A DNA stretch of 5,824 nt from Bacteroidota bacterium (GTDB lineage: Bacteria > Bacteroidota > Bacteroidia > Flavobacteriales_F > PHOS-HE28): the NCBI GenBank assembly GCA_023428865.1, contig JAEYWT010000343.1, positions 1-5,824 of the forward strand. Reading direction: 5' to 3'. Both the position numbers and the translations under genes were made by a program. The notes beneath the pieces are model-generated. The model saw only the letters and a list, made by a program, of their open reading frames with translations. It was not told the origin of the DNA and made no database searches. Each line of letters opens with the position of its first letter. The stretch's first letter is position 1. Below are positions 1-5,824 of the stretch, piece by piece.

Positions 1-1803
1 CTGTTCGATCAGGATCTGTTGTGCATCGAAATCTCCATTGGAGAATACCGAGCCAGGGTTATAGAACACGGCCGGACCCTTACTAGTACCCACCCAGATC
101 TGTCCGTCATGGTCCTCCGCGATCGCATAGACATCTGGTGCAGGCAATCCGCCGCTGCCCGCCAGGTTCGTCAACAGCTTGTACTGGTCATCATCGGCAC
201 TTCCAATGTCGTTGCCGCTATCGTACACGAGCAATCCATTCCCGCGCGGGCGAATGATCCACTTAAAGCCACTCGTAGCCGCCAAGATATCCGCTACAAG
301 CAGGTTGCCCCCCAGCAATGTACCTGGCGTGAAGGCATGCCACGAGCCACTCTTCGTTCGAACCACGATCTGTTTGGTTGACCATGCGTTCGTAGCCCAC
401 AGGTTCCCGTTCTGATCATGGTCCAGACCGGCCACGTATAGCCTGTCCTGGTAAGGGCTGATGTCATACCCCAACGCACTGTTCGTAGGGTTGTAGATGT
501 TCACGATCTCCCCGTTCCGCAGTTCCACGATGCCTTCATCCCAACTCCCCACGTAGGCATGCTTGGCATCATCCGGGTCAATCTCGATGGCCACCACATC
601 AGAAATACCCCCGGTGAACTCGTTCACCCCGTTCATCAGTGTGCTGGTACTTCTATCCAATGTACTCCAACGGCCTTCTGTGAGCAGGTGGATGCCTTCC
701 TGCCGGTATGAATTGGCCCACGTGCCGGAAAGCGAACCCGATGGTGCGTATACATTCCCATTAGCACTAGCCAAACGCCAAGTGGACAAGGTGCGAGGCC
801 CATTCGGACCAACGTTCAATGCCCCACCCGCACCGAACCTGATCAGCCCGGATCGCCGATCGGCCACCCATACTGCACCACTTGTTGTTTTTATAGCCTG
901 TTGAGGCGTCAATTGCATGCCCTCGAATCCATCGTAGTAGCCGATCTCTTGGAGATCCGCATCATAAATATGTACTTCATGTACTTGGGGGATCACTACC
1001 GACTGCCCGTTAACACTCACATTCAACGACCTATTGATCTTGTTGAAGAGGGGGGCGAAGCGCGACCATACCGCATCCGGACCGAGCACTAACAACGTAT
1101 CTCCACCGGCAGTGCGTGGCGCGTTCAAAAGCAATTTGTCACCAATGGTTGCAACATCGTTGAATGGACCCTGCGCCAATGCAGGACCCATATCCATCCG
1201 CCTGCGCCAATTCTCGAAGAACGCCAAATTGGACGAGTTGCGGGAAGCCACGAAAAGCCCTGTGTTCGTAGCCGCATAGATGGAATCCGCCGTCATGGTG
1301 ATCCCATTCACCTGCAACTGCGAACCGGATGGGCCGATGAACCACGTGTCCCTGATCTCTCGTGCAGCAAGGTCGGCTACCACGATGCCGAATCCACAGC
1401 CTAGGTAGGCCAGCGCGTCTTGCATGTAGGCGCAATACACACCCTTGTTACCGATGATCGAACTGCGCTTGATGTCCCCGATGTTGTACGAGCGGTCACC
1501 CTGGATCAGATCCAGATTACCATTGTCGTAGTAGAAGAGCATTCCCTGCACCGCATCATTCCACTTCAACCCCTGTATCCCAACATCGCTCAACGTATTC
1601 GTCTTGTTCTCCCGCTCGATCTCCCCGCTGGACAGGTCGTAGCGGAACGCACCATTGGCAGAGGCTGCGTAGATCCGTCCTCCGCCTTCGGCCACAGCTA
1701 TCAGATCGGAATACGGAAAATGATCCAGCCACTCGCCGATCGCGGCCCGATCCTGAGCATAGGCGACTTGGGTGAAGAGCAGGGGTAGTATCAGTTTCCT
1801 CAT
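1..1803 (-). CDS. porZ: PorZ-like type IX secretion system surface protein, 3' end outside window
   Basis: An open frame of 601 codons runs from ATG at 1803 to the left edge without a stop, so the C-terminus is missing. Residues 1-16 (MRKLILPLLFTQVAYA) form a Sec signal peptide with likely cleavage before Gln17. The mature start (GEWLDHFPY, residues 23-31), the segment NGNLDLI with YNIGDIK (about 94-112) and YLGCGFGIVVADL (133-145) match my memory of the PorZ N-terminal propeller. Residues 567-577 (GQIWVGTSKGP) are a typical two-component-regulator propeller blade. In Porphyromonas gingivalis, PorZ has two beta-propellers and a C-terminal sandwich, is about 776 residues long, and works with PorU, PorV and PorQ on the cell surface, where it presents anionic LPS to the PorU sortase. 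About three quarters of such a protein is visible. An in-frame ATG at 1818 would add five residues (MIERT), but the start at 1803 gives the cleaner signal peptide. A generic secreted propeller protein is the alternative. Confidence 0.78.
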   Translation of the reverse strand, partial: MRKLILPLLFTQVAYAQDRAAIGEWLDHFPYSDLIAVAEGGGRIYAASANGAFRYDLSSGEIERENKTNTLSDVGIQGLKWNDAVQGMLFYYDNGNLDLIQGDRSYNIGDIKRSSIIGNKGVYCAYMQDALAYLGCGFGIVVADLAAREIRDTWFIGPSGSQLQVNGITMTADSIYAATNTGLFVASRNSSNLAFFENWRRRMDMGPALAQGPFNDVATIGDKLLLNAPRTAGGDTLLVLGPDAVWSRFAPLFNKINRSLNVSVNGQSVVIPQVHEVHIYDADLQEIGYYDGFEGMQLTPQQAIKTTSGAVWVADRRSGLIRFGAGGALNVGPNGPRTLSTWRLASANGNVYAPSGSLSGTWANSYRQEGIHLLTEGRWSTLDRSTSTLMNGVNEFTGGISDVVAIEIDPDDAKHAYVGSWDEGIVELRNGEIVNIYNPTNSALGYDISPYQDRLYVAGLDHDQNGNLWATNAWSTKQIVVRTKSGSWHAFTPGTLLGGNLLVADILAATSGFKWIIRPRGNGLLVYDSGNDIGSADDDQYKLLTNLAGSGGLPAPDVYAIAEDHDGQIWVGTSKGPAVFYNPGSVFSNGDFDAQQILIEQ

Positions 1804-1903
1804 CGTTCGTTCGATCATGCACACAACGCGGAAATGGGGCAATTGGTATGGAGCAAGGTAAGGCAGGCACACTTGCACCTCCACCACACCCCAACCGAAA
1901 ATG

Positions 1904-1930
1904 ATGAACGCCCCGGGGTGGGGCGCTCAT
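1904..1930 (-). terminator. Putative terminator hairpin after tRNA-Cys
   Basis: On the minus strand, ATGA-g-CGCCCC pairs with GGGGCG-t-TCAT around a 5-nt loop, giving 10 pairs with one mismatch. A short T-run (CATTTTCGG) follows. The hairpin begins 7 nt beyond the tRNA 3' end and lies between the tRNA and porZ, so it most likely ends the tRNA transcript. The T-tract is short, so termination strength is uncertain. Confidence 0.6.
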
Positions 1931-1936
1931 TCGTTG

Positions 1937-2007
1937 AGGTCGCGTGCGGATTCGAACCGCAGTAGCAGCTTTTGCAGAGCTGTGCCTAGCCACTCGGCCA
2001 CGCGACC
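1937..2007 (-). tRNA. tRNA-Cys (anticodon GCA)
   Basis: The minus strand folds into a full 71-nt cloverleaf. Acceptor GGTCGCG pairs with CGCGACC. The D-arm is GCC/GGC with loop GAGTGGCTA. The anticodon stem CAGCT/AGCTG encloses loop CTGCAAA, with anticodon GCA at 1973-1975. The T-stem TGCGG/CCGCA carries loop TTCGAAT. The discriminator base is U73 (position 1937), a known cysteine identity element. No CCA is encoded; the sequence continues CAACG, so CCA must be added after transcription. A hairpin follows downstream and a promoter-like sequence lies upstream, which suggests an independent transcription unit. Confidence 0.97.
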
Positions 2008-2019
2008 GTTAAGGGACCG

Positions 2020-2047
2020 CGAAGATAGGAGGATCCGGCTTGCCAAA
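2020..2047 (-). promoter_or_regulatory. Putative promoter of tRNA-Cys
   Basis: Read on the minus strand, TTTG (2047-2044) is followed after 16 nt by TATCTTCG (2027-2020). These resemble the Bacteroidota -33 TTTG and -7 TAnnTTTG elements, with one mismatch in the -7 box and a spacer about one base shorter than usual. The tRNA starts 13 nt after the box. It would allow tRNA-Cys to be transcribed separately from folB. This is inferred from pattern only. Confidence 0.5.
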
Positions 2048-2053
2048 TACCGT

Positions 2054-2404
2054 TCAGCCCTCAACCGTGTATACGGCCTGTTCCACATCGCCCTGGATGG
2101 GCGGTCGAAGTTTTACCAGCCGCACGCGCCAGTGTAGGTCTGCGGCCCATTCTGCCTTCAATCCAGCCAATATCCGCGCGGCCACATGCTCGATGAGTCG
2201 GCTTCGAACGGCCATTTGTTCGCGCACGATCGCCGTCACCCGACCATAATCCACCGTGGTTTCCAGATCATCGGTCCGCTCGGCCGTGCTAAGATCGCCC
2301 CTAACGGCCACGTCAACCACGTATCCACTCCCTATGCGGGCCTCTTCCTCCAGGCAGCCGTGGTAGGCATACACCTTGATGCCGTTCACCTCGATCAGAC
2401 CCAT
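2054..2404 (-). CDS. folB: Dihydroneopterin aldolase
   Basis: This 116-residue cytosolic protein has the usual length for FolB, which cleaves 7,8-dihydroneopterin to 6-hydroxymethyl-7,8-dihydropterin and glycolaldehyde in tetrahydrofolate synthesis. The N-terminus (GIKVYAYHGCLEEEARIG, residues 8-25) is the family signature. Compared with the Staphylococcus aureus enzyme as I recall it, Glu21, Tyr53 (TVDYGRV), Glu72 (LIEHVA) and Lys98 (VKLRPPI) sit where the active-site Glu22, Tyr54, Glu74 and Lys100 lie, so it should be active. I chose ATG at 2404 because the family alignment begins there; a TTG at 2413 would add only three residues (MCS when read as a start). The start lies inside the end of gltX with a 10-bp overlap, pointing to co-transcription and perhaps coupled translation. 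No other folate gene is visible. Confidence 0.94.
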   Translation of the reverse strand: MGLIEVNGIKVYAYHGCLEEEARIGSGYVVDVAVRGDLSTAERTDDLETTVDYGRVTAIVREQMAVRSRLIEHVAARILAGLKAEWAADLHWRVRLVKLRPPIQGDVEQAVYTVEG

Positions 2405-3930
2405 GCTGCACAATGCTGCAGTCCGGCTTTCAGGCGCAACACCACCTCTTCCTTAGCGAGCATGGCGCTCACATCGAACATGCCCGGACCCTGCATGCGA
2501 CCGGCCACGAACAAACGATAGATCGGCATCACCTGCCCCACCTTCAAACCTCGTTCAGCAAGCACCTGGTTGAATGCCGCCTCCAGGTCGGCCGGACCGA
2601 AGGAGCCCAGACTTCCGATCGCTGCTATGAAGGCTTCGATAGCAGAGGCGGCCTCCGGCTTCCATCGCTTCTTAAGCTCCTCTTCAGCAGCGCTATTCCC
2701 CTGAAGCGGTGAGCCACTGGTGAACAGGTAAGTGCCTTCGAGCATGTCCTCCACGAAGGTGGCTCGCTCCTTCAATAGCGCTGCCGCTTGGGTGGCTCGG
2801 CCCAGGTCGGTTTGGATGCCGGTAGCGCTCAGGCGTTCCAACAACTGCGCACCCAATTCCGCATCGGGCCGTTTCCGCAAGTACTGTTGGTTGAACCACT
2901 TGGTCTTGTCCGGGTCGAACTTGGCGCCGCCCTTGTGTACGCGGCTAAGATCGAACTGGGCGATGAGTTCCTCCATGCTCATGATCTCCTGGTCCGTGCC
3001 CGGGTTCCACCCCAACAAGGCCAGCATGTTTATGAAAGCCTCCGAGTAATAACCCTTCTCCCGGTATCCACTGCTCTTCTCGCCGCTGGTGGGATCCACC
3101 CAGTCCAAGGAGAATACCGGGAACCCCAATCGGTCGCCATCGCGTTTGCTCAGCTTACCGTTGCCATCGGGCTTCAGGATCAACGGCAAGTGCGCGAATT
3201 CGGGGCGTTCCCAGCCGAAGGCTTCGTAGATGAGCACATGCAGCGGCGCACTCGGCAACCACTCCTCCCCACGGATCACGTGGGTGATGTGCATCAGGTG
3301 GTCATCGACGATGTTGGCCAGGTGATACGTAGGCATGCCGTCGCTCTTGAAAAGCACCTTATCGTCGATGTTGGCACTATGCACCACCACCCAACCACGG
3401 ATGATGTCCTCGAAACGCACCTCGGCATGTCGTGGCACCTTCAGCCGGACCACGAACTGATCACCCCGTGCCAAACGCTCCTGCACCTCATCTGCGCTCA
3501 ACGTGAGCGAGTTCTTCATGTGCTCGCGGGTCACTGCATTGTACGCGGGAGCAGCCACGCCCGCAGCTTGTAAGCGGGCACGCATGGCCTCCAGCTCTTC
3601 GGGCGTATCAAAGGCGTAGTAAGCCTTGTCCTTGGCGATGAGCTCCTCGGCGTAGGCTTTGTACAAGTGCTTGCGGTCACTTTGGCGATATGGCCCATCG
3701 GGCCCGCCCACCCACGGACTTTCATCCGGGATAAGGCCACACCATTCCAAGCTTTGTTTGATGTAATCCTCCGCACCTGGCACATACCGGGTCTGATCGG
3801 TGTCCTCGATCCTCAGCAGGAATTGGCCCCCGTGCTTGCGCGCGAAGAGGTAGTTGTACAAGGCAGTGCGCACACCACCCATGTGCAACGGGCCGGTGGG
3901 ACTTGGAGCGAATCGAACACGAACGGACAT
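2395..3930 (-). CDS. gltX: Glutamate--tRNA ligase
   Basis: A 511-residue class I aminoacyl-tRNA synthetase that charges tRNA with glutamate in the cytosol. The N-terminus VRVRFAPSPTGPLHMGG (residues 2-18) contains the HIGH-type ATP motif as HMGG. It is followed by LLRIEDTD (38-45), DGMPTYHLANIVDDHLM (197-213), VIRGEEWL (218-225) and the KMSKS-type motif KLSKR (259-263). The helical anticodon-binding region follows, with WFNQQYLRK at about 345-353. FAPSPTG and IEDTD identify GluRS rather than GlnRS. The four-cysteine zinc site of the E. coli enzyme is absent near residues 103-120, where AYYAFDTPEEL is seen. ATG at 3930 is chosen because VRVRFAPSPTG starts immediately after it; an upstream frame to 3960 adds only an unconserved MCRGTLDPIR. 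The last codons overlap folB. Length is normal and no disruption is seen. Confidence 0.97.
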   Translation of the reverse strand: MSVRVRFAPSPTGPLHMGGVRTALYNYLFARKHGGQFLLRIEDTDQTRYVPGAEDYIKQSLEWCGLIPDESPWVGGPDGPYRQSDRKHLYKAYAEELIAKDKAYYAFDTPEELEAMRARLQAAGVAAPAYNAVTREHMKNSLTLSADEVQERLARGDQFVVRLKVPRHAEVRFEDIIRGWVVVHSANIDDKVLFKSDGMPTYHLANIVDDHLMHITHVIRGEEWLPSAPLHVLIYEAFGWERPEFAHLPLILKPDGNGKLSKRDGDRLGFPVFSLDWVDPTSGEKSSGYREKGYYSEAFINMLALLGWNPGTDQEIMSMEELIAQFDLSRVHKGGAKFDPDKTKWFNQQYLRKRPDAELGAQLLERLSATGIQTDLGRATQAAALLKERATFVEDMLEGTYLFTSGSPLQGNSAAEEELKKRWKPEAASAIEAFIAAIGSLGSFGPADLEAAFNQVLAERGLKVGQVMPIYRLFVAGRMQGPGMFDVSAMLAKEEVVLRLKAGLQHCAAWV

Positions 3931-3984
3931 GCGAATAGGATCTAGTGTGCCCCTGCACAAGCAAGAGCGGCGGAAATTGAAGCG

Positions 3985-3992
3985 CGAAGGTA
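3985..3992 (-). promoter_or_regulatory. Possible -7 element upstream of gltX
   Basis: The minus strand reads TACCTTCG, one base from the Bacteroidota -7 consensus TAnnTTTG, 54 nt before the gltX ATG and downstream of the acetyltransferase stop. No TTG-type -33 box is visible at the expected spacing. The same TTCG variant occurs before tRNA-Cys. It would give the gltX-folB pair its own promoter. Confidence 0.35.
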
Positions 3993-4015
3993 ACGGGCTT
4001 GTGGCAGGCGAGACC

Positions 4016-4342
4016 TTAGATCTGCACCCCCTTCACCAAGAGGCGCTGCCAGGTCGTGTGGCGCCGCAGATAGGTACGCACATAGGCACAATAGGGCACC
4101 ACCTTCATGCCCCGTTCTTCCACCCAGCTCAATACCTTCTCTGTGAGCGCGGATTCCACATCCTGCCCTTGCAAGGCTGGCGGAACCAACAAGTGCGTCA
4201 GAAAGATCCGGTCCGGTGTCCGGTCGTACTCCATACGGGCACGATGCCCACTCACCACCATCACGAATTGGCGGGAATCCTCCTCGTCGATCAGAGGTAA
4301 CGTTAGCAGGTCTACAGGGTTCTTGGTGGTCTTCGTCGCCAT
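4016..4342 (-). CDS. Small GNAT-type N-acetyltransferase (Acetyltransf_CG/PF14542-like)
   Basis: A 108-residue protein with the layout of the compact GNAT family PF14542 (YjdJ/NATD1-like). A first strand region carries GHRARMEYD (32-40). It is followed by IFLTHLLVPPALQGQ (46-60), a helix ESALTEKVLSWVEERGMK (63-80) and the strongly family-typical VVPYCAYVRTYLRRH (81-95) with Cys85 and His95. These proteins bind acetyl-CoA, but their substrates are poorly known and none can be named here. The cofactor loop that usually reads R/Q-G-x-G reads QGQD, with Asp61 in place of a glycine. ATG at 4342 is preferred over an upstream GTG at 4393, because an exact TAnnTTTG promoter element lies between the two and the conserved region begins after 4342. 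It lies 85 bp upstream of gltX and 55 bp downstream of the barrel-protein gene, all on the same strand. Confidence 0.85.
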   Translation of the reverse strand: MATKTTKNPVDLLTLPLIDEEDSRQFVMVVSGHRARMEYDRTPDRIFLTHLLVPPALQGQDVESALTEKVLSWVEERGMKVVPYCAYVRTYLRRHTTWQRLLVKGVQI

Positions 4343-4353
4343 GGTCAAGGCCG

Positions 4354-4361
4354 CAAAGGTA
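4354..4361 (-). promoter_or_regulatory. -7 promoter element of the acetyltransferase gene
   Basis: The minus strand reads TACCTTTG, an exact match to the Bacteroidota -7 consensus TAnnTTTG, followed by CGGCC and then the ATG 11 nt after the box. The leader would be only a few nucleotides long. No clear TTTG is seen at the usual -33 distance. The element lies between the barrel-protein stop and the acetyltransferase start, so the two genes need not share a transcript. Confidence 0.55.
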
Positions 4362-4397
4362 CGGCTCTCCTCCACAGTGTGGCAGACCCACACCCGA

Positions 4398-5189
4398 TCA
4401 GAAGTTGAGCGTGGCGCTCAGGAACGGCATTCCGACCGCCGTGATCTGGGTGGTGTATTCGCGATCATAGGCAAGACCCAGGTCGATCGCCAGTGCTTCG
4501 CCTAGTATGCGCATGCCGAAGCTGTGGGCCGAGAAATTCCGCTTCGGATCGGTGAATATCCAATGCTCGGTAATGAACAGAACGTTCGCGAAGGCACGCG
4601 CAGCACCACCGAAGTTCAGTACCGGACTACGACCCGCCTGCTGTCCATCATGTGTCCACCCTCCCGCTACCGTGAGTTGATAGTCCTTGTTCCCGAACGT
4701 GAACATCGCTAGTCCCATAAAGAAGCCAGAAGGCACCGCCGTCCCTTCCGGTATGGGCGCTCCCACCGGAACCCGTGCGTTCAGGTAAGTGACCGAAGCC
4801 CCTAAGTGGAATAGGTCCGATGTGGAGCCCGAAACCTGCAGCCGTCCGGTGTAGACCGGCCCTCCCCCACGCGCCCTGATCAAGGAGACCAGGTCAAGGG
4901 AACCCGCTGCCGAAAGATGTTCCGTAAGTCCGTAGGCCGCCGTGTTCAACGACACCATCGTGTTCTTGTAGAAGCCGGTCTGTTTGGGTAGCGGAATGGC
5001 CGAGTACGAAACGAAGTAGTGGGAGCCATACGTGTTATTGGTCCGCTTCACCCGAGAACCGAACCGCTTCACCGCAGGCACATGCCAAGAACCCAGTGTT
5101 GGTGTTCCTGTTCCTAAAGCAACTGCTTCAGCCGATTGGACTAGCAACAAGCATGCGCCAACTACCCACCAACATGATCGCCAACGCAT
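4398..5189 (-). CDS. Secreted protein of unknown function, probable outer-membrane beta-barrel
   Basis: From ATG at 5189 this is a 263-residue protein with a clear signal peptide: MRWRS, a hydrophobic core WWVVGACLLLVQ, and likely cleavage after SAEA at residue 22. The mature part is rich in Gly, Thr, Ser and aromatic residues in alternating patterns (for example HYFVSYSAIPLP, FFMGLAMFTFG, YQLTVAGGWTHDG) and ends in Phe (SATLNF), as outer-membrane barrel proteins often do. The stretch SAIPLPKQTGFYKNT with YGLTEHLSAAGSLDL, and the later FITEHW, resemble a conserved uncharacterised Bacteroidota family as I remember it. No enzyme motif is seen. Upstream in-frame starts exist (ATG at 5240, GTG at 5288) but would place 17-33 extra residues before the signal peptide. 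A soluble periplasmic beta-rich protein is the alternative. Confidence 0.72.
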   Translation of the reverse strand: MRWRSCWWVVGACLLLVQSAEAVALGTGTPTLGSWHVPAVKRFGSRVKRTNNTYGSHYFVSYSAIPLPKQTGFYKNTMVSLNTAAYGLTEHLSAAGSLDLVSLIRARGGGPVYTGRLQVSGSTSDLFHLGASVTYLNARVPVGAPIPEGTAVPSGFFMGLAMFTFGNKDYQLTVAGGWTHDGQQAGRSPVLNFGGAARAFANVLFITEHWIFTDPKRNFSAHSFGMRILGEALAIDLGLAYDREYTTQITAVGMPFLSATLNF

Positions 5190-5268
5190 ACCGCTATAGA
5201 CGGGCTTCCTGAACGGGAGATGCCTACAGAGCAGGTTCATGGTCTTTACGTTCAGTGGAAATGGCTCC

Positions 5269-5276
5269 CAAGGATA
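5269..5276 (-). promoter_or_regulatory. Weak candidate -7 element upstream of the barrel-protein gene
   Basis: The minus strand reads TATCCTTG, one mismatch from TAnnTTTG, 79 nt before the preferred ATG at 5189 and 28 nt before the alternative ATG at 5240. No -33 box is evident. If real, both start codons would lie on the transcript, so it does not decide between them. Nothing else stands out in the divergent intergenic region 5190-5360. Confidence 0.25.
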
Positions 5277-5360
5277 CGCATTGTGCACCAGCGATGACCC
5301 ACATGACCACAGTACTACCCTCGCCCACCTACTTCCGTCTTTTCAACACTACATTCGACC

Positions 5361-5824
5361 ATGCCCACCACACACCTGCTTCGCCTCAGTGTTCTTTCCA
5401 CCGCTCTGTTCCTAGCCATTCGTTCAATGGGTCAAGGTGGTTGTGAAGCCCCTAGCGCAGTGCTTTCAACCCTTGAGGGCACCTTGGTCCGCATCTGCCA
5501 TGGCGGTTCGCTTTACTTGGATGGATCCGCCAGCACCGCCGCACCCGGCCACTCCATAGAACAATGGGTCTGGCACATCGGTAACAACCAAGAGATCACG
5601 ACCACCGCTTCTGTGGAACACGTGTTCAATACCCATGGCGTGTTCGCCGTCAGCCTCACCGTGGTGGATGAAAGTGGGTGTACGAGCCCAGAGAGCGAGC
5701 CCATCCATGTGTTGGTAAGCGGAATGCCGGACTTCGCTGGTTCCACAACCCTACCAGCTGCATGTGAAGGGCAGGCCTTCTCACTGCAAGCCACCTACGC
5801 ACAGCCACCCATGGTACTCAGCCC
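5361..5824 (+). CDS. Secreted PKD-domain protein, 3' end outside window
   Basis: The frame is open from ATG at 5361 to the right edge (154 complete codons) and is the only plus-strand gene. Residues 1-25 form a signal peptide: MPTTHLLR, a hydrophobic stretch LSVLSTALFLAI, and probable cleavage near SMGQ. Residues about 47-120 form one PKD domain. They contain the opening GGSLYLDGSAS, the strand IEQWVWHIGNN and the family-typical HVFNTHGVFAVSLTVVDESGC. A second similar module seems to begin at PDFAGSTTLPAACEGQAFSL (123-142), so a multi-domain extracellular protein is likely. Such proteins in Bacteroidota are commonly adhesins, proteases or gliding-related proteins exported by the type IX system and end in a sorting domain, but that end is not in the window. 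It is divergently oriented from the barrel-protein gene. The specific function is unknown. Confidence 0.82.
   Translation, partial: MPTTHLLRLSVLSTALFLAIRSMGQGGCEAPSAVLSTLEGTLVRICHGGSLYLDGSASTAAPGHSIEQWVWHIGNNQEITTTASVEHVFNTHGVFAVSLTVVDESGCTSPESEPIHVLVSGMPDFAGSTTLPAACEGQAFSLQATYAQPPMVLS

Noticed and set aside
1853..1860. TACCTTGC on the minus strand as a porZ promoter
   Set aside because: It is one base short of the TAnnTTTG pattern and lacks a -33 box. The porZ promoter cannot be placed with confidence.
1556..1993. A 145-codon minus-strand open frame covering part of porZ and the tRNA
   Set aside because: It overlaps a confident tRNA and the porZ N-terminus in another frame, and its Arg-, Cys- and Ser-rich composition looks like a frame shadow.
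2788..3573. A 261-codon plus-strand open frame antisense to gltX
   Set aside because: It lies entirely within gltX, which has all its family motifs on the other strand. The antisense product has no recognisable domain or signal, and long antisense frames are expected opposite a GC-rich coding gene.
3946..3959. Small hairpin TGTGC-CCCT-GCACA between the acetyltransferase and gltX
   Set aside because: It has only five base pairs and no T-run on either side, so it is too weak to call a terminator.
4372..4382. Inverted repeat CCACA-g-TGTGG upstream of the acetyltransferase
   Set aside because: A single-base loop cannot form an RNA hairpin and there is no T-tract. An operator is possible, but a short palindrome alone does not support one.
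3942..4391. A 149-codon minus-strand frame overlapping the acetyltransferase
   Set aside because: The overlapping frame encodes a recognisable GNAT protein, whereas this one has no domain and a composition typical of an out-of-frame reading.
5190..5288. Extended N-terminus of the barrel protein from GTG 5288 or ATG 5240
   Set aside because: The signal peptide begins cleanly at ATG 5189; the extensions would bury it behind unconserved residues.
5350..5357. TACATTCG as a promoter element for the PKD-protein gene
   Set aside because: It ends 3 nt before the ATG, so transcription would begin at or inside the start codon, and no -33 box is seen upstream.

Overview
The window looks like a chromosomal segment of a moderately GC-rich member of the Bacteroidota, probably Flavobacteriales-like. 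Four things support this. One gene encodes a PorZ-like protein, a component of the type IX secretion system found only in this phylum. The FolB and GluRS sequences have Bacteroidota character. Several genes are preceded by the Bacteroidota -7 promoter element TAnnTTTG or close variants. Ribosome binding sites of the Shine-Dalgarno type are not evident. The genus cannot be read from the sequence.

Layout, left to right. Positions 1-1803 (minus strand) hold the first 601 codons of a porZ-like gene that runs off the left edge. Positions 1804-1936 hold the porZ leader and a GC-rich hairpin that follows a tRNA-Cys(GCA) gene at 1937-2007 (minus), which has its own promoter-like sequence at 2020-2047. 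Next come folB (2054-2404) and gltX (2395-3930), both minus and overlapping by 10 bp, so gltX and folB are probably co-transcribed. A small GNAT-type acetyltransferase (4016-4342, minus) follows, with an exact TAnnTTTG element just upstream of its start. Then comes a secreted, probably outer-membrane beta-barrel protein of unknown function (4398-5189, minus). After a 171-bp divergent intergenic region, a plus-strand gene starts at 5361. It encodes a secreted PKD-domain protein and runs off the right edge.

The middle of the window is housekeeping: glutamyl-tRNA synthesis, the folate pathway and tRNA-Cys. The flanks concern the cell envelope: a type IX secretion component, a putative outer-membrane protein, and a large secreted PKD protein of the kind that is often a type IX cargo. 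I found no mobile element, CRISPR array, phage gene or defence system, and nothing that makes a convincing case for an undescribed system. The points most worth a second look are an acetyltransferase with Asp replacing a cofactor-loop glycine, the orphan barrel protein, and the truncated surface-protein genes at both ends.
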